Shown here in pieces: positions 6,901-16,067 of a stretch of DNA of 34,410 nt. Position numbers and translations under genes: made by a program. The notes below the pieces were generated by a model. That model had not been told where the DNA came from and did no database searches. It worked only from the letters and a program-made list of their open reading frames with translations. This stretch comes from Clostridia bacterium (GTDB taxonomy: Bacteria > Bacillota > Clostridia > Christensenellales > UBA1242). Location of the stretch: the NCBI GenBank assembly GCA_017505165.1, contig JAFVPU010000110.1, positions 1 through 34,410 of the forward strand, given 5' to 3'. Each line of letters begins with the position of its first letter. The first letter of the stretch is position 1.

Positions 6901-7122
6901 TTAGTTCTTATCTCTCCAGACGATACGACCTTTAGTCAAATCGTAAGGGCTCATTTCAACTTTAACCTTGTCTCCAACCAAAATTTTGATTTTGTTTGTG
7001 CGAAGTTTTCCTGAAATGTAAGCTGTAATTATATGATTGTTCATAATTTGAATCTTGAAGTTAGTGTTGCCAAGAACTTCAATTACTTCACCTTCAGCTT
7101 CGATTGCATCTTCTTTCGACAT
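6901..7122 (-). CDS. infA: translation initiation factor IF-1
   Basis: IF-1 binds the 30S A site during initiation. 73 residues of a single OB fold: [19 protein letters not shown], then [20 protein letters not shown], and a C-terminal [10 protein letters not shown]. The reading frame is open further upstream, but the start at 7122 has AAGGAG nine bases before and matches the family N-terminus. In the usual IF-1 the central motif reads FxVxLENGHxVLAHISGKMR; here MNNHIITAY is a mild divergence. It begins one base after the stop of the KOW protein gene, which suggests translational coupling. Confidence 0.96.
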   Translation of the reverse strand: MSKEDAIEAEGEVIEVLGNTNFKIQIMNNHIITAYISGKLRTNKIKILVGDKVKVEMSPYDLTKGRIVWRDKN

Positions 7123-7123
7123 A

Positions 7124-7393
7124 TTACTCCTTATCTTGATATACTTTGATTGCCTTGTATATCTCTGCATTTGTAACTATTTTTGAATTAAACTTATCCA
7201 AAAGTTCGTTACTATGTGCTATTTTTATTAAATGTTTAGGATTTTTTATCTTTGGATTTGCCTTTTCTCTGTATCTCCCATCTATTATACCGATTTTTCC
7301 TGATTTGTCAATACTTACAACGAGAAACAATCGATTTTTGTCATGGCCAGAAACAGACTTTACAACATCTCCAATTTCGAAAATTTGTTCCAT
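7124..7393 (-). CDS. KOW-domain RNA-binding protein (L14e-like)
   Basis: 89 residues. The N-terminal KOW-type segment [23 protein letters not shown] is followed by [24 protein letters not shown]. Clostridia commonly carry a small KOW protein of the L14e/L6e/L27e-like family at this place, between map and infA. A nucleic-acid or ribosome-binding role is likely, but I know of no established function. Shine-Dalgarno TAGGAG. It begins 7 nt after the map stop. Confidence 0.82.
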   Translation of the reverse strand: MEQIFEIGDVVKSVSGHDKNRLFLVVSIDKSGKIGIIDGRYREKANPKIKNPKHLIKIAHSNELLDKFNSKIVTNAEIYKAIKVYQDKE

Positions 7394-7400
7394 AACACTC

Positions 7401-8144
7401 CTATAAAGTAAGAATTTCTACACCGTCTTTTGTGATAAGAACAGTGTTCTCGTAATGCGCACTTGGTTTTCCGTCCCAGGTTGAGACAGTCCAATCATTG
7501 TCTTCCAAATACACCTCACGACTGCCAAGAGTTGACATAGGCTCAATAGCCAAAGTCATTCCAGCTTCAAGCACAACTCCTGAGTTGTACTTTCCAAAAT
7601 TCGGAACATTGGGATCTTCATGCAAATTTTTGCCGACCCCATGTCCACAGAGTTCTCTGACTACACCATATCCGCGAGATTCTAAATATCTTTGAATTCG
7701 ATTGCTGATATGACCAAGTCTTGAACCTGCTTTGATACCTTCTATTCCTGCGAAGAATGATTGTTTTGTAGCTTCAATCAAATTTGAATTTTCCACACTT
7801 ATCACTCCTACCGGAAAAGTTCTTGCAGCGTCTGAGTGGTATCCTTCCCAAATGACACCGCAGTCTATACTAATAATATCTCCTTCTTTGAGCGGAACAT
7901 CAGAGCAGAACCCATGCACTACTTGTCCATTTAAACTCGCACAAATTGTGTATGGGAATCCCTCATAGTTCAAAAAGGAAGGTTTTGCACCTTTGGAAAT
8001 AATATATTTATACGCCAAATCATCAAGGTGCGAAGTGGTTTGGCCTGGATAAATTTCTTGTGAGAGCATGTCAAGAGTCTCTTTGAGAATCTTGCCAGCC
8101 ACTCTCATCTTTGAAATTTCTTCTTCATTTTTAATTGTAATCAT
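7401..8144 (-). CDS. map: methionine aminopeptidase, type I
   Basis: Removes the initiator Met from nascent proteins after deformylation. 247 residues. The five metal ligands are present: Asp94 (SIDCG), Asp105 (HSDAART), His168 (GHGVG), Glu201 (AIEPM) and Glu232 (YENTV). His78 (VVHGF) is the catalytic-pocket histidine. The type Ia form lacks the N-terminal zinc finger of eukaryotic enzymes, as here. The start overlaps the end of adk by 14 nt and uses GAGG inside adk, so the two are coupled. Confidence 0.97.
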   Translation of the reverse strand: MITIKNEEEISKMRVAGKILKETLDMLSQEIYPGQTTSHLDDLAYKYIISKGAKPSFLNYEGFPYTICASLNGQVVHGFCSDVPLKEGDIISIDCGVIWEGYHSDAARTFPVGVISVENSNLIEATKQSFFAGIEGIKAGSRLGHISNRIQRYLESRGYGVVRELCGHGVGKNLHEDPNVPNFGKYNSGVVLEAGMTLAIEPMSTLGSREVYLEDNDWTVSTWDGKPSAHYENTVLITKDGVEILTL

Positions 8145-8748
8145 GGATTATCCTCACTGCTTTAGCCAAAACTTCATCAGGTTCGGCATCTGCATTGATC
8201 TCTACCACCCTACTTGAATATCTTTCAAGCAAAGGATAGGTTTCTTTTTCATATATTTTGAATCTTTTTTCAATACTTTCAATTGTATCATCAGTTCTAG
8301 TGATCAATTTACCACCACATACAGGACAAACATCAGAATCAACAAGTTGTTTCTTTGTTATATGTCCACATTTTTCACAAGTGAGACGATTGAGAAGTCT
8401 TTCAATTGCTCTGTCTTTGCTCAAAACCAGATGGAAAACCATATCAACATTCAATATTTTATCAATCTCTTTTGCCTGTTCTGAATTTCTAGGAAATCCA
8501 TCAAAAATTGTAATATCATGCTTTAAACTTTTCAGTTTTTTGCTCATTGTTTTCATAACAGTGTCAATATCAACCAAATTTCCAGCAGAAATCAATTTGT
8601 CAATTTTCTTCCCCAAATCAGAACCTGTAGCAACCTCTTCACGAAGAAGTTGTCCAACAGATATGAGATTAAAATCAAAATGTTGTTTAAGACCTTCAAC
8701 TAGTGTTCCTTTTCCACAGCCCTGAATACCAATCAAAAATATATTCAT
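8131..8748 (-). CDS. adk: adenylate kinase with altered AMP-site residues
   Basis: Expected to interconvert ATP + AMP and 2 ADP. 205 residues. The P-loop is GIQGCGKGT (7-15). The NMP domain has LLRE (Arg36) and DGFPR (83-87), and the LID carries a tetracysteine zinc site, C124, C127, C141 and C144, as in Gram-positive enzymes. RTDDTIESIEKRF follows. The normally conserved STGD (Thr31, Asp33) reads SVGQ here: Val31 and Gln33, in gap-free register with E. coli Adk. The arginines for phosphate binding remain. It lies in the standard secY-adk-map order. It is most likely the adenylate kinase, but nucleotide preference may differ. Confidence 0.9.
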   Translation of the reverse strand: MNIFLIGIQGCGKGTLVEGLKQHFDFNLISVGQLLREEVATGSDLGKKIDKLISAGNLVDIDTVMKTMSKKLKSLKHDITIFDGFPRNSEQAKEIDKILNVDMVFHLVLSKDRAIERLLNRLTCEKCGHITKKQLVDSDVCPVCGGKLITRTDDTIESIEKRFKIYEKETYPLLERYSSRVVEINADAEPDEVLAKAVRIIHDYN

Positions 8749-8755
8749 AAAACTC

Positions 8756-10063
8756 CTATTTCAAAAATCCACGATAGTTTTTCATCATAAGTTGTGCTTC
8801 CATTTGTTTGTTAAATTCAAGTGCGACTGAAACCGCGATCAACATACCTGTAGCACTGAAAGCATTTGTAAGACCTGCTGTTCCAATTGCTGTGAATGCA
8901 AGTGTAGGAACCAAAGCCATGAATGCCAAGAATAAAGCTCCGATAAGAGTTATTCTTTTATTGATAGTATGAAGATATTCTGCAGTTGGTTTTCCTGGTC
9001 TTATATTGTTAACAAATCCACCATTTTGTTGAATTTGTCTGCTTATTTCATCTGAATCAAATGTAAATAATGTCCAGAAATACGCAAAAGCCAAAATCAA
9101 TCCTGATAATGCAATAGCATATATCCATGTTCCAGCTCCCATCCATTTATTCCACCAACCAATGAAACCACCAGTTTTATCTGCCCAGAACATGCTGAAA
9201 AGCATTTGTGGGAATGTAAGAATAGATGTAGCGAAGATGATAGGCATAACACCACCGGCATTTACACGAATTGGTAAATCTTGTGATTGTCCGCCGTACA
9301 TTTTTCTACCTCTCATTTGTTTTGCATAGTTAACTTTAACTTTTCTTTCACCGCCGTCAACAAAGACAACGAGTCCGAAAATGAGAATCAACATTGCAAA
9401 GAACAAAATCATTTGCCAAATAGCAGTTTGTGCAGCCTTTCCTCCGACAGCAATGTCTTGGAATGAGTTCATTATTGCAGTACCAGCACTTGACAAGATA
9501 CCCACAAAAATCAACAATGACATACCGTTTCCGATACCGATTTCTGTAATTTTCTCACCAAGCCAAACAGTAAACATACTGCCTGCCACCAACATAAGAA
9601 CGATAAAGCCGTTACACAAAATTTCGCTTCCTCCGAAGAGTTCAACATTTGTGCCACCAGCAGATCCAAAACTTACAGCAATACCTATTGATTGCGCCAA
9701 AGCGATAATTAATGCTGCCACTTTTGTGTAGAAAGCAATTTTCTTTCTTCCATCAGCACCATCTTTTGAAAGTTGTTGCCAACTTGGAATTACTCCTGCT
9801 AATAATTGAATAATAATTGATGAAGTGATATAAGGCGATACACCAAGAGCCAAAAGTGATCCTTGACTTAATGCGCCACCACTCACCAAACTTAATAAGT
9901 TAAGGAAAGTGTTTCCTTCAACTTTTCTACCTAAAACCTCAGCGTCGATTCCTGGAACAGGAAGCCAACAGCCAAGACGATAAATGAAGAGAAGAACAAG
10001 GGTTAATATAATCTTGTTCCTAACTTCTTTGATTTTAAATGCGTCAGCTAATGTTTTAAACAT
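8756..10063 (-). CDS. secY: protein translocase subunit SecY
   Basis: The channel subunit of SecYEG in the cytoplasmic membrane. 435 residues with about ten hydrophobic helices. Landmarks are the N-terminal IRNKIILTLVLLFIYRLG-like segment, the plug region ALSQGSLLALGVSPYITSSI, and the C5 loop region TFDSDEISRQIQQNGGFVNNIRPGKPT that contacts SecA and ribosomes. The ATG overlaps the rplO stop by one base (TAATG), a tight translational coupling, and the gene precedes adk by 7 nt. Confidence 0.98.
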   Translation of the reverse strand: MFKTLADAFKIKEVRNKIILTLVLLFIYRLGCWLPVPGIDAEVLGRKVEGNTFLNLLSLVSGGALSQGSLLALGVSPYITSSIIIQLLAGVIPSWQQLSKDGADGRKKIAFYTKVAALIIALAQSIGIAVSFGSAGGTNVELFGGSEILCNGFIVLMLVAGSMFTVWLGEKITEIGIGNGMSLLIFVGILSSAGTAIMNSFQDIAVGGKAAQTAIWQMILFFAMLILIFGLVVFVDGGERKVKVNYAKQMRGRKMYGGQSQDLPIRVNAGGVMPIIFATSILTFPQMLFSMFWADKTGGFIGWWNKWMGAGTWIYAIALSGLILAFAYFWTLFTFDSDEISRQIQQNGGFVNNIRPGKPTAEYLHTINKRITLIGALFLAFMALVPTLAFTAIGTAGLTNAFSATGMLIAVSVALEFNKQMEAQLMMKNYRGFLK

Positions 10064-10509
10064 TATACCTCCTCTATAGCGCCACCTTGTGCAGTTATTT
10101 TTTCTTTAGCTTGAGCTGTAAATTTGTTAGCAACAACTGTCAAAGCAACAGTCAATTCGCCATTTCCTAAAATCTTGATACCATCTTTTTCAATCTTTGA
10201 AAGGATGCCAGATTCAAGCAATTTTTCAGCATCCACTCTTGTATTTGCTTCAAAAATATTGAGACTTGAAACATTTACAACTGAATATACTTTCTTAAAT
10301 TTAGCATTGCTAAATCCTTTGATAGGTAATCTTCTATAAAGAGGGTTTTGACCACCTTCAAATCCTGGACGAACACCACCGCCTGAACGAGCGTTTTGTC
10401 CCTTATGACCCTTACCAGAGGTTTTTCCAATTCCGCTTCCGATTCCGCGACCTAATCTTTTCTTAGATTGCTTCTCACCTTCAGCATTTTTTAAATCGTG
10501 TATATACAT
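10063..10509 (-). CDS. rplO: 50S ribosomal protein L15
   Basis: L15 is a late-assembly 50S protein that threads domain II and V rRNA. 148 residues. The long basic extension is typical: [20 protein letters not shown], then [20 protein letters not shown] and [10 protein letters not shown]. The C-terminal globular domain carries [20 protein letters not shown]. Shine-Dalgarno AAAGGAG. It lies between rpmD and secY, as in the spc operon. Confidence 0.98.
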   Translation of the reverse strand: MYIHDLKNAEGEKQSKKRLGRGIGSGIGKTSGKGHKGQNARSGGGVRPGFEGGQNPLYRRLPIKGFSNAKFKKVYSVVNVSSLNIFEANTRVDAEKLLESGILSKIEKDGIKILGNGELTVALTVVANKFTAQAKEKITAQGGAIEEV

Positions 10510-10520
10510 AATTCTCTCCT

Positions 10521-10715
10521 TTATGCCTCTTCCACTTTCAACAAGTGTTTTACTTTGAAGATGCTTCCTCTAATGCAGTCATTGTCTGGAAGAATTCTTG
10601 TTTGACCAAGTTTGGTAAATCCAAGAGCTGCGATAATCTTGCCTTGACGTTTGTCAAAACCAATAGCGCTTTTAACATAAGTAACCTTAATCGTTTTATC
10701 TTGTTTCTTTGCCAT
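10521..10715 (-). CDS. rpmD: 50S ribosomal protein L30
   Basis: Small 50S protein, 64 residues. The N-terminal [20 protein letters not shown] and central [20 protein letters not shown] match the L30 fold, in which a K-x-x-x-tVrGM-like segment usually follows; here it is [15 protein letters not shown]. It lies between rpsE and rplO, its standard place. Shine-Dalgarno AGGAGG. Confidence 0.95.
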   Translation of the reverse strand: MAKKQDKTIKVTYVKSAIGFDKRQGKIIAALGFTKLGQTRILPDNDCIRGSIFKVKHLLKVEEA

Positions 10716-10723
10716 AATTCCTC

Positions 10724-11245
10724 CTAAATCTCTTCAACAGACTTACCACGAAGCATAGCAACTTGCTCTTTAGTTCTCAAAGCTTTGAGACCATTGAGAG
10801 TAGCTCTAACCACGTTGATTTTGTCAGTAGAACCATAGATTTTTGTAGTGATATCAGTATAACCTGCCATTTCAAGCACTGTACGAGCAGCACCACCAGA
10901 GATCAAACCTGTACCTTTCTTAGAAGGGATCATTTTAACACTAGTTTTAGCAAACTTACCGATAATTTCATGAGGGATTGTACCTTCAACAATTGGAGCT
11001 GTAATCAAAGACTTCTTAGCAGACTTTGTTGCTTTTTCAGCAGCAGCTGGAACTTCACTAGCTTTGCTAAGTCCCATACCAACTCTACCTTTCTTGTCTC
11101 CCACTACTACCAAAGCTGAGAAACGTTGAGTACGACCACCTTTAACAACTTTTACAACACGTCTTACGTCGAGTGTTTTCTTGTCAAATTCGTCTCTAAC
11201 TTCTTCTCTTGACTTTCTAAATTCACGTTTTTGTTGTTGTGCCAT
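10724..11245 (-). CDS. rpsE: 30S ribosomal protein S5
   Basis: S5 lies at the mRNA entry and helps control accuracy and mRNA unwinding. 173 residues. The dsRNA-binding-like N-terminal domain has RRVVKVVKGGRTQRFSALVV and VGDKKGRVGMGLSKASEVPA; the C-terminal domain has VKMIPSKKGTGLISGGAART. The spectinomycin-associated loop around VKVVKGGR is ordinary. Shine-Dalgarno AAGGAGAG. It follows rplR in spc order. Confidence 0.98.
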   Translation of the reverse strand: MAQQQKREFRKSREEVRDEFDKKTLDVRRVVKVVKGGRTQRFSALVVVGDKKGRVGMGLSKASEVPAAAEKATKSAKKSLITAPIVEGTIPHEIIGKFAKTSVKMIPSKKGTGLISGGAARTVLEMAGYTDITTKIYGSTDKINVVRATLNGLKALRTKEQVAMLRGKSVEEI

Positions 11246-11256
11246 AATCTCTCTCC

Positions 11257-11625
11257 TTAAAATTTCAAGCCAGCGGCTCTTGCGCCGTCAGCAAGTTCTT
11301 TTACTCGACCGGTATAGAGATAACCACCTCTGTCGAATACAACTTCAGTGATTTTCTTCTTTTTAGCGAGCTTAGCAATCTGTTCACCAACATATTTTGC
11401 TTGCTCTTTATTTGTCATACCTTTAACTTTGTCTGCAACTTCCTTTTGAGTAGTATTGCATGCAACAAGAGTTACTTGCTTTGAATCATCAATGATTTGA
11501 GCATAGATATGATTTAAACTTCTGTAAACACAAAGTCTAGGACGAAGAGTAGTACCAGACAAGTCATGACGAAGTTTTACATGACGTTTTGTTCTTTGAG
11601 CATTTTTATTAACTTTATTTATCAT
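11257..11625 (-). CDS. rplR: 50S ribosomal protein L18
   Basis: Binds 5S rRNA with L5 and helps dock it in the central protuberance. 122 residues. Basic N-terminus ([20 protein letters not shown]), core [20 protein letters not shown], and the C-terminal [20 protein letters not shown] are canonical. A Shine-Dalgarno AGGAGG lies about 7 nt before the ATG. It lies between rplF and rpsE. Confidence 0.97.
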   Translation of the reverse strand: MINKVNKNAQRTKRHVKLRHDLSGTTLRPRLCVYRSLNHIYAQIIDDSKQVTLVACNTTQKEVADKVKGMTNKEQAKYVGEQIAKLAKKKKITEVVFDRGGYLYTGRVKELADGARAAGLKF

Positions 11626-11635
11626 AACTTACCTC

Positions 11636-12181
11636 CTACTTTTTCTTTCCTGCTGCTTTACCTGCTTTCAAGATTACTGGTTCATTTGTATAGTGAATTC
11701 CATAACCATGATATGGTTCAACAGGTCTGCAAGCTTTAATTTTAGCTGCAACAGCACCGACTAATTGTTTGTCTGCACCTTTTACAAGTACAGTTTCGTT
11801 TCCTTCGATTTCAAGAGTGATACCCTCTACTTCTTCGAATTCAACTGGATGGCTCATACCCAAGTTCATAACAAGCTTTTTGCCTTGTTTGTTGAGTTTG
11901 TAACCAACACCATGTACTGTCAAAGACTTTGTAAATCCGTCTTTAACACCAACAACCATATTGTTGATAAGTTGTCTATAAAGACCTTGTTTTGCATTGC
12001 TATCTGTTGAATCATCTTTTCTAGCTACAATAACTTCGTTTTCTTTAACTTCAACTGAAACATTGCTTGAGAAGTCTTGAGTCAAAGTACCTTTTGGTCC
12101 TTTAACTGTAACGATATTTCCGTTAACTTCAACAGTAACACCTGCTGGGATAGATATAGGTAATTTTCCAATTCTTGACAT
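11636..12181 (-). CDS. rplF: 50S ribosomal protein L6
   Basis: L6 stabilises the factor-binding region near the sarcin-ricin loop. 181 residues in two similar alpha/beta domains. Landmarks are MSRIGKLPISIPAGVTVEVN, VGVKDGFTKSLTVHGVGYK, GMSHPVEF, and the C-terminal signature RPVEPYHGYGIHYTNEPVIL. Shine-Dalgarno AGAGAGG, weaker than that of neighbours. In spc order between rpsH and rplR. Confidence 0.98.
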   Translation of the reverse strand: MSRIGKLPISIPAGVTVEVNGNIVTVKGPKGTLTQDFSSNVSVEVKENEVIVARKDDSTDSNAKQGLYRQLINNMVVGVKDGFTKSLTVHGVGYKLNKQGKKLVMNLGMSHPVEFEEVEGITLEIEGNETVLVKGADKQLVGAVAAKIKACRPVEPYHGYGIHYTNEPVILKAGKAAGKKK

Positions 12182-12192
12182 AATTCACCTCT

Positions 12193-12591
12193 CTACCATA
12201 CATAAGCGAGCACTTCGCCGCCTACGTTTAATTTTCTAGCTTCTTTATCAGTGATAACACCTTTGCTAGTTGAAATGATAGCGATTCCAAGACCGTTAAG
12301 AACTTTTGGTAACTGATCAGCGTTAGCATAAATTCTTAAACCTGGTTTGCTAATTCTTTTGAGTCCTTGAATAACTTTTTCGCCATTAGGACCATATTTG
12401 AGTGTAATCTCAATCATCTTGATTCCGTCAACTACTTCAGCTTTGTAATCAACAATGAAACCTTCATTTTTCAAGATTTCAGCGATTGCAAGCTTAGTTT
12501 TTGATTGAGGAACAAGAACTGAGTCATGCTTGTTCATATTCGCATTGCGGATACGAGTGAGCATATCTGCGATTGGGTCTAAAACTAACAT
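12193..12591 (-). CDS. rpsH: 30S ribosomal protein S8
   Basis: A primary 16S central-domain binder; in E. coli it is the spc-operon repressor. 132 residues. N-terminus [20 protein letters not shown]; the C-terminal RNA-binding signature is [20 protein letters not shown] and ends GGEVLAYVW. Shine-Dalgarno AAGGAG. Regulation by S8 in this genome is not visible from sequence. Confidence 0.98.
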   Translation of the reverse strand: MLVLDPIADMLTRIRNANMNKHDSVLVPQSKTKLAIAEILKNEGFIVDYKAEVVDGIKMIEITLKYGPNGEKVIQGLKRISKPGLRIYANADQLPKVLNGLGIAIISTSKGVITDKEARKLNVGGEVLAYVW

Positions 12592-12603
12592 ATTCTTCTC
12601 CTT

Positions 12604-12789
12604 TTACCAACTTGCTTTCTTAACACCTGGGATTTCACCCTTTTGTGCTAATTCTCTAAAACATATTCTGCAGATTCCGTATTTCTTCAAAACTGCATGT
12701 GGACGGCCACAAATAGAACATCTCGTATATTCACGAGTTGTGAATTTCTGTGGTTTTTGTTGTTTATTTATCATTGCTTTTCTTGCCAT
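12604..12789 (-). CDS. rpsN: 30S ribosomal protein S14, type Z (zinc-binding)
   Basis: Short zinc-type S14 of 61 residues (non-zinc paralogues run to about 90-100). Cysteines C24, C27, C40 and C43 form the zinc knuckle ([11 protein letters not shown] and [11 protein letters not shown]). It is a late-assembling protein of the 30S head. It lies between rplE and rpsH. No zinc-free duplicate is present in this window. Shine-Dalgarno AGGAG. Confidence 0.97.
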   Translation of the reverse strand: MARKAMINKQQKPQKFTTREYTRCSICGRPHAVLKKYGICRICFRELAQKGEIPGVKKASW

Positions 12790-12800
12790 AATTCACTCTC

Positions 12801-13358
12801 CTACTTAGCCTTTCTGAATGGAACACCCATCAATTTCAATAATTCAAGAGCTTCCTCATTTGTTTTTGCTGTTGTGATGATCATAATATCAAATCCACGA
12901 ACTGCATCAATTTTGTCATAAACAATTTCTGGGAAAATGATTTGTTCTTTAATACCGAAACTGTAGTTTCCACGTCCATCAAATGATGTTGTGCTCAAAC
13001 CTTGGAAGTCACGCACTCTTGGCAATGCCACAGAGATGAGACGATCGAAGAATTCGTACATTTTTTCACCACGAAGAGTTACTTTTGCACCAATCTTTTG
13101 ACCTTCACGCAACTTGAAGTTTGCAACTGATTTTTTAGCAACTGTAACAACTGCTTTTTGACCAGCGATCAAGCTGAGTTCTTCGACAGCAGTATTGAAA
13201 CTTTTTGCATTGTCTTTTTCTTTACCAAGACGAAGGCTTAAAACGATTTTGTCGATCTTTGGAACTTCCATAACATTCTTGTATCCAAATTTCTCAGTCA
13301 AACTCTTTTTAACAACTTCGTTATAGTATGCATGACGTTTATTAATATTCTTTTCCAT
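12801..13358 (-). CDS. rplE: 50S ribosomal protein L5
   Basis: L5 binds 5S rRNA and makes the B1b bridge to S13. 185 residues. Signatures are [40 protein letters not shown], and the C-terminal [20 protein letters not shown]. The family's usual NMGVG reads LRLGK here. Shine-Dalgarno AAGGAG eight bases upstream. In spc order between rplX and rpsN. Confidence 0.97.
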   Translation of the reverse strand: MEKNINKRHAYYNEVVKKSLTEKFGYKNVMEVPKIDKIVLSLRLGKEKDNAKSFNTAVEELSLIAGQKAVVTVAKKSVANFKLREGQKIGAKVTLRGEKMYEFFDRLISVALPRVRDFQGLSTTSFDGRGNYSFGIKEQIIFPEIVYDKIDAVRGFDIMIITTAKTNEEALELLKLMGVPFRKAK

Positions 13359-13371
13359 TTGTCATACTCCT

Positions 13372-13713
13372 TTACGCTTTCTTACTGCTCTTAGCAGCTT
13401 TTGCTGTATCTAAAACAGCACCACATTTTTTGCAGACACGAACATTTTTTCCGTCTACAACTTTATGAGCAACTCTTGTTGCTTTCTTGCATTCAGCACA
13501 GATTACTTGAACGTTAGAAGCATCAATTGCTCCTTCCATTTTGATAATTCCACCTTTGTCATCTTTGCTTCTTGGTTTCTTGTGATGAGCTTGGATATTA
13601 ACTCCAGCAACTACCACTTTTCCTTCTTTAACAGCAAGGACTTCGCCAGTTTTCTTTGCATCTTTTCCTGCAAGTACAACTACGTTGTCGCCTTTTTTAA
13701 CACTTGATTTCAT
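13372..13713 (-). CDS. rplX: 50S ribosomal protein L24
   Basis: Assembly initiator for the 50S subunit, located near the tunnel exit. 113 residues. The KOW domain is at VKKGDNVVVLAGKDAKKTGE; HHKKPRSKDDKGGIIKMEGA is typical. The C-terminal part has two CxxC pairs (C72/C75 and C94/C97), the zinc-ribbon form common in Bacillota. A weak AGGAGG lies further upstream than usual. In spc order after rplN. Confidence 0.97.
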   Translation of the reverse strand: MKSSVKKGDNVVVLAGKDAKKTGEVLAVKEGKVVVAGVNIQAHHKKPRSKDDKGGIIKMEGAIDASNVQVICAECKKATRVAHKVVDGKNVRVCKKCGAVLDTAKAAKSSKKA

Positions 13714-13722
13714 CTTAGCCTC

Positions 13723-14091
13723 CTACAACACTTCTGGTGCAAGTGAGATAATTTGGTTGAATCCCTTTGCACGAAGTTCTCTTGCGATTGGTCCAAATAC
13801 ACGAGTACCACGAGGAAGTTTGTCTTTACCAATAAGAACTGCAGCATTTTCATCAAATTTGATTGAACTACCGTCTGCTCTTTGTACACCCTTTTTAGAA
13901 CGTACGATAACAGCAATAACAACTTCACCTTTCTTTACTTTACCATCTGGATCAGCTTTTTTAACAGAAGCCACAATGATATCGCCAATGTTTGCAGATT
14001 TAACAACTGAACCACCAAGGCAACGAATACACATAATTTTCTTTGCGCCTGTGTTGTCAGCCACGTTTAATGTAGATAATGGTTGTATCAT
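13723..14091 (-). CDS. rplN: 50S ribosomal protein L14
   Basis: Forms part of bridge B8 and is the binding site of the silencing factor RsfS. 122 residues, the exact usual length. [20 protein letters not shown], then [28 protein letters not shown], and [14 protein letters not shown] are canonical. Shine-Dalgarno AGGAGG. First of the spc genes here, directly following rpsQ without a gap that would hold a separate promoter. Confidence 0.98.
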   Translation of the reverse strand: MIQPLSTLNVADNTGAKKIMCIRCLGGSVVKSANIGDIIVASVKKADPDGKVKKGEVVIAVIVRSKKGVQRADGSSIKFDENAAVLIGKDKLPRGTRVFGPIARELRAKGFNQIISLAPEVL

Positions 14092-14100
14092 ATCGGCCTC

Positions 14101-14361
14101 CTACTTCGCTCTTTCGACAATGGTGAGAAGTCTAAAATATTTGTCTTTGCTAAGTGGACGAGTTTCAACAATAGTTACTGTATCGCCAACATGAGCATCA
14201 TTTTTCTCATCATGAGCTTTATATTTTTTTGTATAAGTTACATATTTCTTGTAAATTGGATGTTTCTTCTTGCTAGTAACCAAAACAGTAATAGTTTTGT
14301 CCATTTTATCAGAAACAACAACACCTTGGATTGTCTTGTGGTTTACTTTCTTTTCTTCCAT
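14101..14361 (-). CDS. rpsQ: 30S ribosomal protein S17
   Basis: An early-assembly 16S 5'-domain binder. 86 residues of a single OB fold: [20 protein letters not shown], then [20 protein letters not shown], and [20 protein letters not shown]. Shine-Dalgarno AAAGGAG. It is the last gene of the S10 segment, after rpmC. Confidence 0.98.
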   Translation of the reverse strand: MEEKKVNHKTIQGVVVSDKMDKTITVLVTSKKKHPIYKKYVTYTKKYKAHDEKNDAHVGDTVTIVETRPLSKDKYFRLLTIVERAK

Positions 14362-14365
14362 AATA

Positions 14366-14566
14366 TTACTCCTTTGCTCCAGCTAATTTTTTTGCTTGAA
14401 GGGCTGTTTTTACCCTAGCGATGTTTTTCTTTGTAGTTCTAATACTAGAATTGTTTTGAAGTTGACCAACTTTGTTGAGGAAGTTCATGTTGAAAAGTTC
14501 TTTTCTGAGCTTTTCTTCTTCAGCAATCAATTCTTGAATAGACATGTTGTTATAATTATTCTTCAT
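14366..14566 (-). CDS. rpmC: 50S ribosomal protein L29
   Basis: L29 lies at the tunnel exit next to L23, where trigger factor and SRP dock. 66 residues of two helices: [20 protein letters not shown], then [20 protein letters not shown] and IARVKTAL. The ATG at 14566 is preferred because AAGGCGG lies 8 nt upstream; a GTG at 14575 and a later ATG at 14545 are alternatives. It overlaps the rplP end by 11 nt, so translation is probably coupled. Confidence 0.93.
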   Translation of the reverse strand: MKNNYNNMSIQELIAEEEKLRKELFNMNFLNKVGQLQNNSSIRTTKKNIARVKTALQAKKLAGAKE

Positions 14567-14987
14567 TGTTTTCACCGCCTTCGTTCTTGCGAACTATCTT
14601 AGTTTTACATGGCAATTTGTGAGAAGCGAGTCTCAATGCCTCAAGGCATACTTCCTCACTTGGACCACTAACTTCCATGATCACTCTATCACGTTTTACG
14701 ACTGCAACGTGTCCAACTTGAGCTCCTTTACCACTACCCATACGAGTATCAGCAGGTTTCTTTGTGATTGGCTTGTCTGGGAAAACTTTGATCCAAACTT
14801 TACCACCACGTTTCATATATCTGTTGATAGCAACACGAGCTGCTTCAAGTTGATTTGATGTCATCCAACATGGTTCAGTTGCTTGAAGACCGTAATCTCC
14901 ATAAACAACCTTGCTTCCACGAATAGCACGACCAGTCATACGACCTCTAAATTGTTTTCTTCTTTTTTCTCTCTTAGGCATTAACAT
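14556..14987 (-). CDS. rplP: 50S ribosomal protein L16
   Basis: Late-assembly protein near the peptidyl transferase centre that positions A- and P-site tRNAs. 143 residues. [20 protein letters not shown] start, then [20 protein letters not shown] and the RMGSGKG loop. The segment after that loop, usually EYWVA, reads AQVGHVAV here. Of the two nearby ATGs the first suits the GGAG spacing and the family start MLxPKR. The gene begins one base after the rpsC stop. Confidence 0.97.
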   Translation of the reverse strand: MLMPKREKRRKQFRGRMTGRAIRGSKVVYGDYGLQATEPCWMTSNQLEAARVAINRYMKRGGKVWIKVFPDKPITKKPADTRMGSGKGAQVGHVAVVKRDRVIMEVSGPSEEVCLEALRLASHKLPCKTKIVRKNEGGENNEE

Positions 14988-14988
14988 A

Positions 14989-15666
14989 TTAGTTCTCTCC
15001 TTTCTTGTGGTTTTGAACAGTGCTTTGAGAAACCTTGCCTAAAATTTCACCCTTGTAGATCCAAACTTTTACACCCAAAACACCAAAAGTAGTGTGAGCT
15101 TCTACGCAAGCGTAGTCAATGTTTGCTCTAATAGTGTGAAGTGGAAGTGAACCTTCGTGATAGTGTTCGCTTCTAGCAATTTCAGCACCATCAAGACGAC
15201 CAGATACCATAGTTTTAACACCGACAGCACCAGCACGCATAACTCTTTGCATAGCAGCTTTCATAACGCGTCTGAATTGAGCACGTTTTTCAAGTTGTGC
15301 AGCAATGCTTTCAGCAACCAATTTTGCATCTAAATCTTGATTTTTAACTTCAACGATATTTACGTTGACTTTCTTAGCACTTGACAATTTTTCAATATTT
15401 TTCTTCAAAGCTTCAACGCCAGCGCCCTTTTGACCAATCAAAACACCAGGTTTTCCAGTGTAGATTGAAACAGTAACTGCATCATTTGTTCTTTCGATCA
15501 TAACATTTGAAATTGCACATGCTTTATAATCTTTAAGGATATAAGTACGGATAACGTTATCTTCCTTAATGTTTTTAGCAATATCTTTCTTGTCTGCGTA
15601 CCAAAAAGAGTTCCATGTCTTATTGATACCCAATCTCATTCCATTTGGATTAACTTTTTGTCCCAT
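14989..15666 (-). CDS. rpsC: 30S ribosomal protein S3
   Basis: Forms the mRNA entry tunnel with S4 and S5 and has helicase activity on mRNA. 225 residues. [20 protein letters not shown] start; a KH domain with the GxxG loop in [20 protein letters not shown]; the C-terminal domain has [20 protein letters not shown] and [14 protein letters not shown]. Shine-Dalgarno AAGGAG inside the rplV end, since only 2 nt separate the genes. Confidence 0.98.
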   Translation of the reverse strand: MGQKVNPNGMRLGINKTWNSFWYADKKDIAKNIKEDNVIRTYILKDYKACAISNVMIERTNDAVTVSIYTGKPGVLIGQKGAGVEALKKNIEKLSSAKKVNVNIVEVKNQDLDAKLVAESIAAQLEKRAQFRRVMKAAMQRVMRAGAVGVKTMVSGRLDGAEIARSEHYHEGSLPLHTIRANIDYACVEAHTTFGVLGVKVWIYKGEILGKVSQSTVQNHKKGEN

Positions 15667-15668
15667 AA

Positions 15669-16058
15669 TTACTCCTTTTCTCCAAGAATCACTTTGATGT
15701 GGCTTGTTCTAGACACGATTCTTTCAGCGCCATGACCACGACCACGAATATTGTAGTGACTTGTTCTTACAGGTCCACTGCCAAGAACAACTTCAGCGAT
15801 GATAAGATCATGTGAATTCATACCCTTAACTTCAGCATTTGCTCCAGCAGATTTAACAACCTTTAAAAGTATTTTAGCTGCATCATGAGGCATATAGCTC
15901 AAGATTGCAACTGCATCATCAAAATTTTTGCCCTTAACTGTATCGATCACGATCTTTGCTTTAGTAGGAGCAAGACGAGCATAACGCACGCTAGCATGAG
16001 GACGTGTATCACGAGCCATTTTGATTTTTTCAGTTTTTTCTCTAATTCTCTTTGCCAT
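15669..16058 (-). CDS. rplV: 50S ribosomal protein L22
   Basis: Its long beta-hairpin lines the peptide exit tunnel, near macrolide-resistance positions. 129 residues. The N-terminal tail is longer than usual (MAKRIREKTEKIKMARDTRP) before the core VRYARLAPTKAKIVIDTVKG. The hairpin is VVLGSGPVRTSHYNIRGRGH. The first ATG has AGGAG nine bases upstream; an internal ATG (MARDTRP, residue 14) would give the common short form but lacks a ribosome binding site. Confidence 0.96.
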   Translation of the reverse strand: MAKRIREKTEKIKMARDTRPHASVRYARLAPTKAKIVIDTVKGKNFDDAVAILSYMPHDAAKILLKVVKSAGANAEVKGMNSHDLIIAEVVLGSGPVRTSHYNIRGRGHGAERIVSRTSHIKVILGEKE

Positions 16059-16067
16059 AATTCACTC

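Noticed and set aside
7123..7170. Longer infA reading frame starting at 7170
   Set aside because: The extra 16 residues overlap the KOW gene and lack a ribosome binding site; the family begins MSKED.
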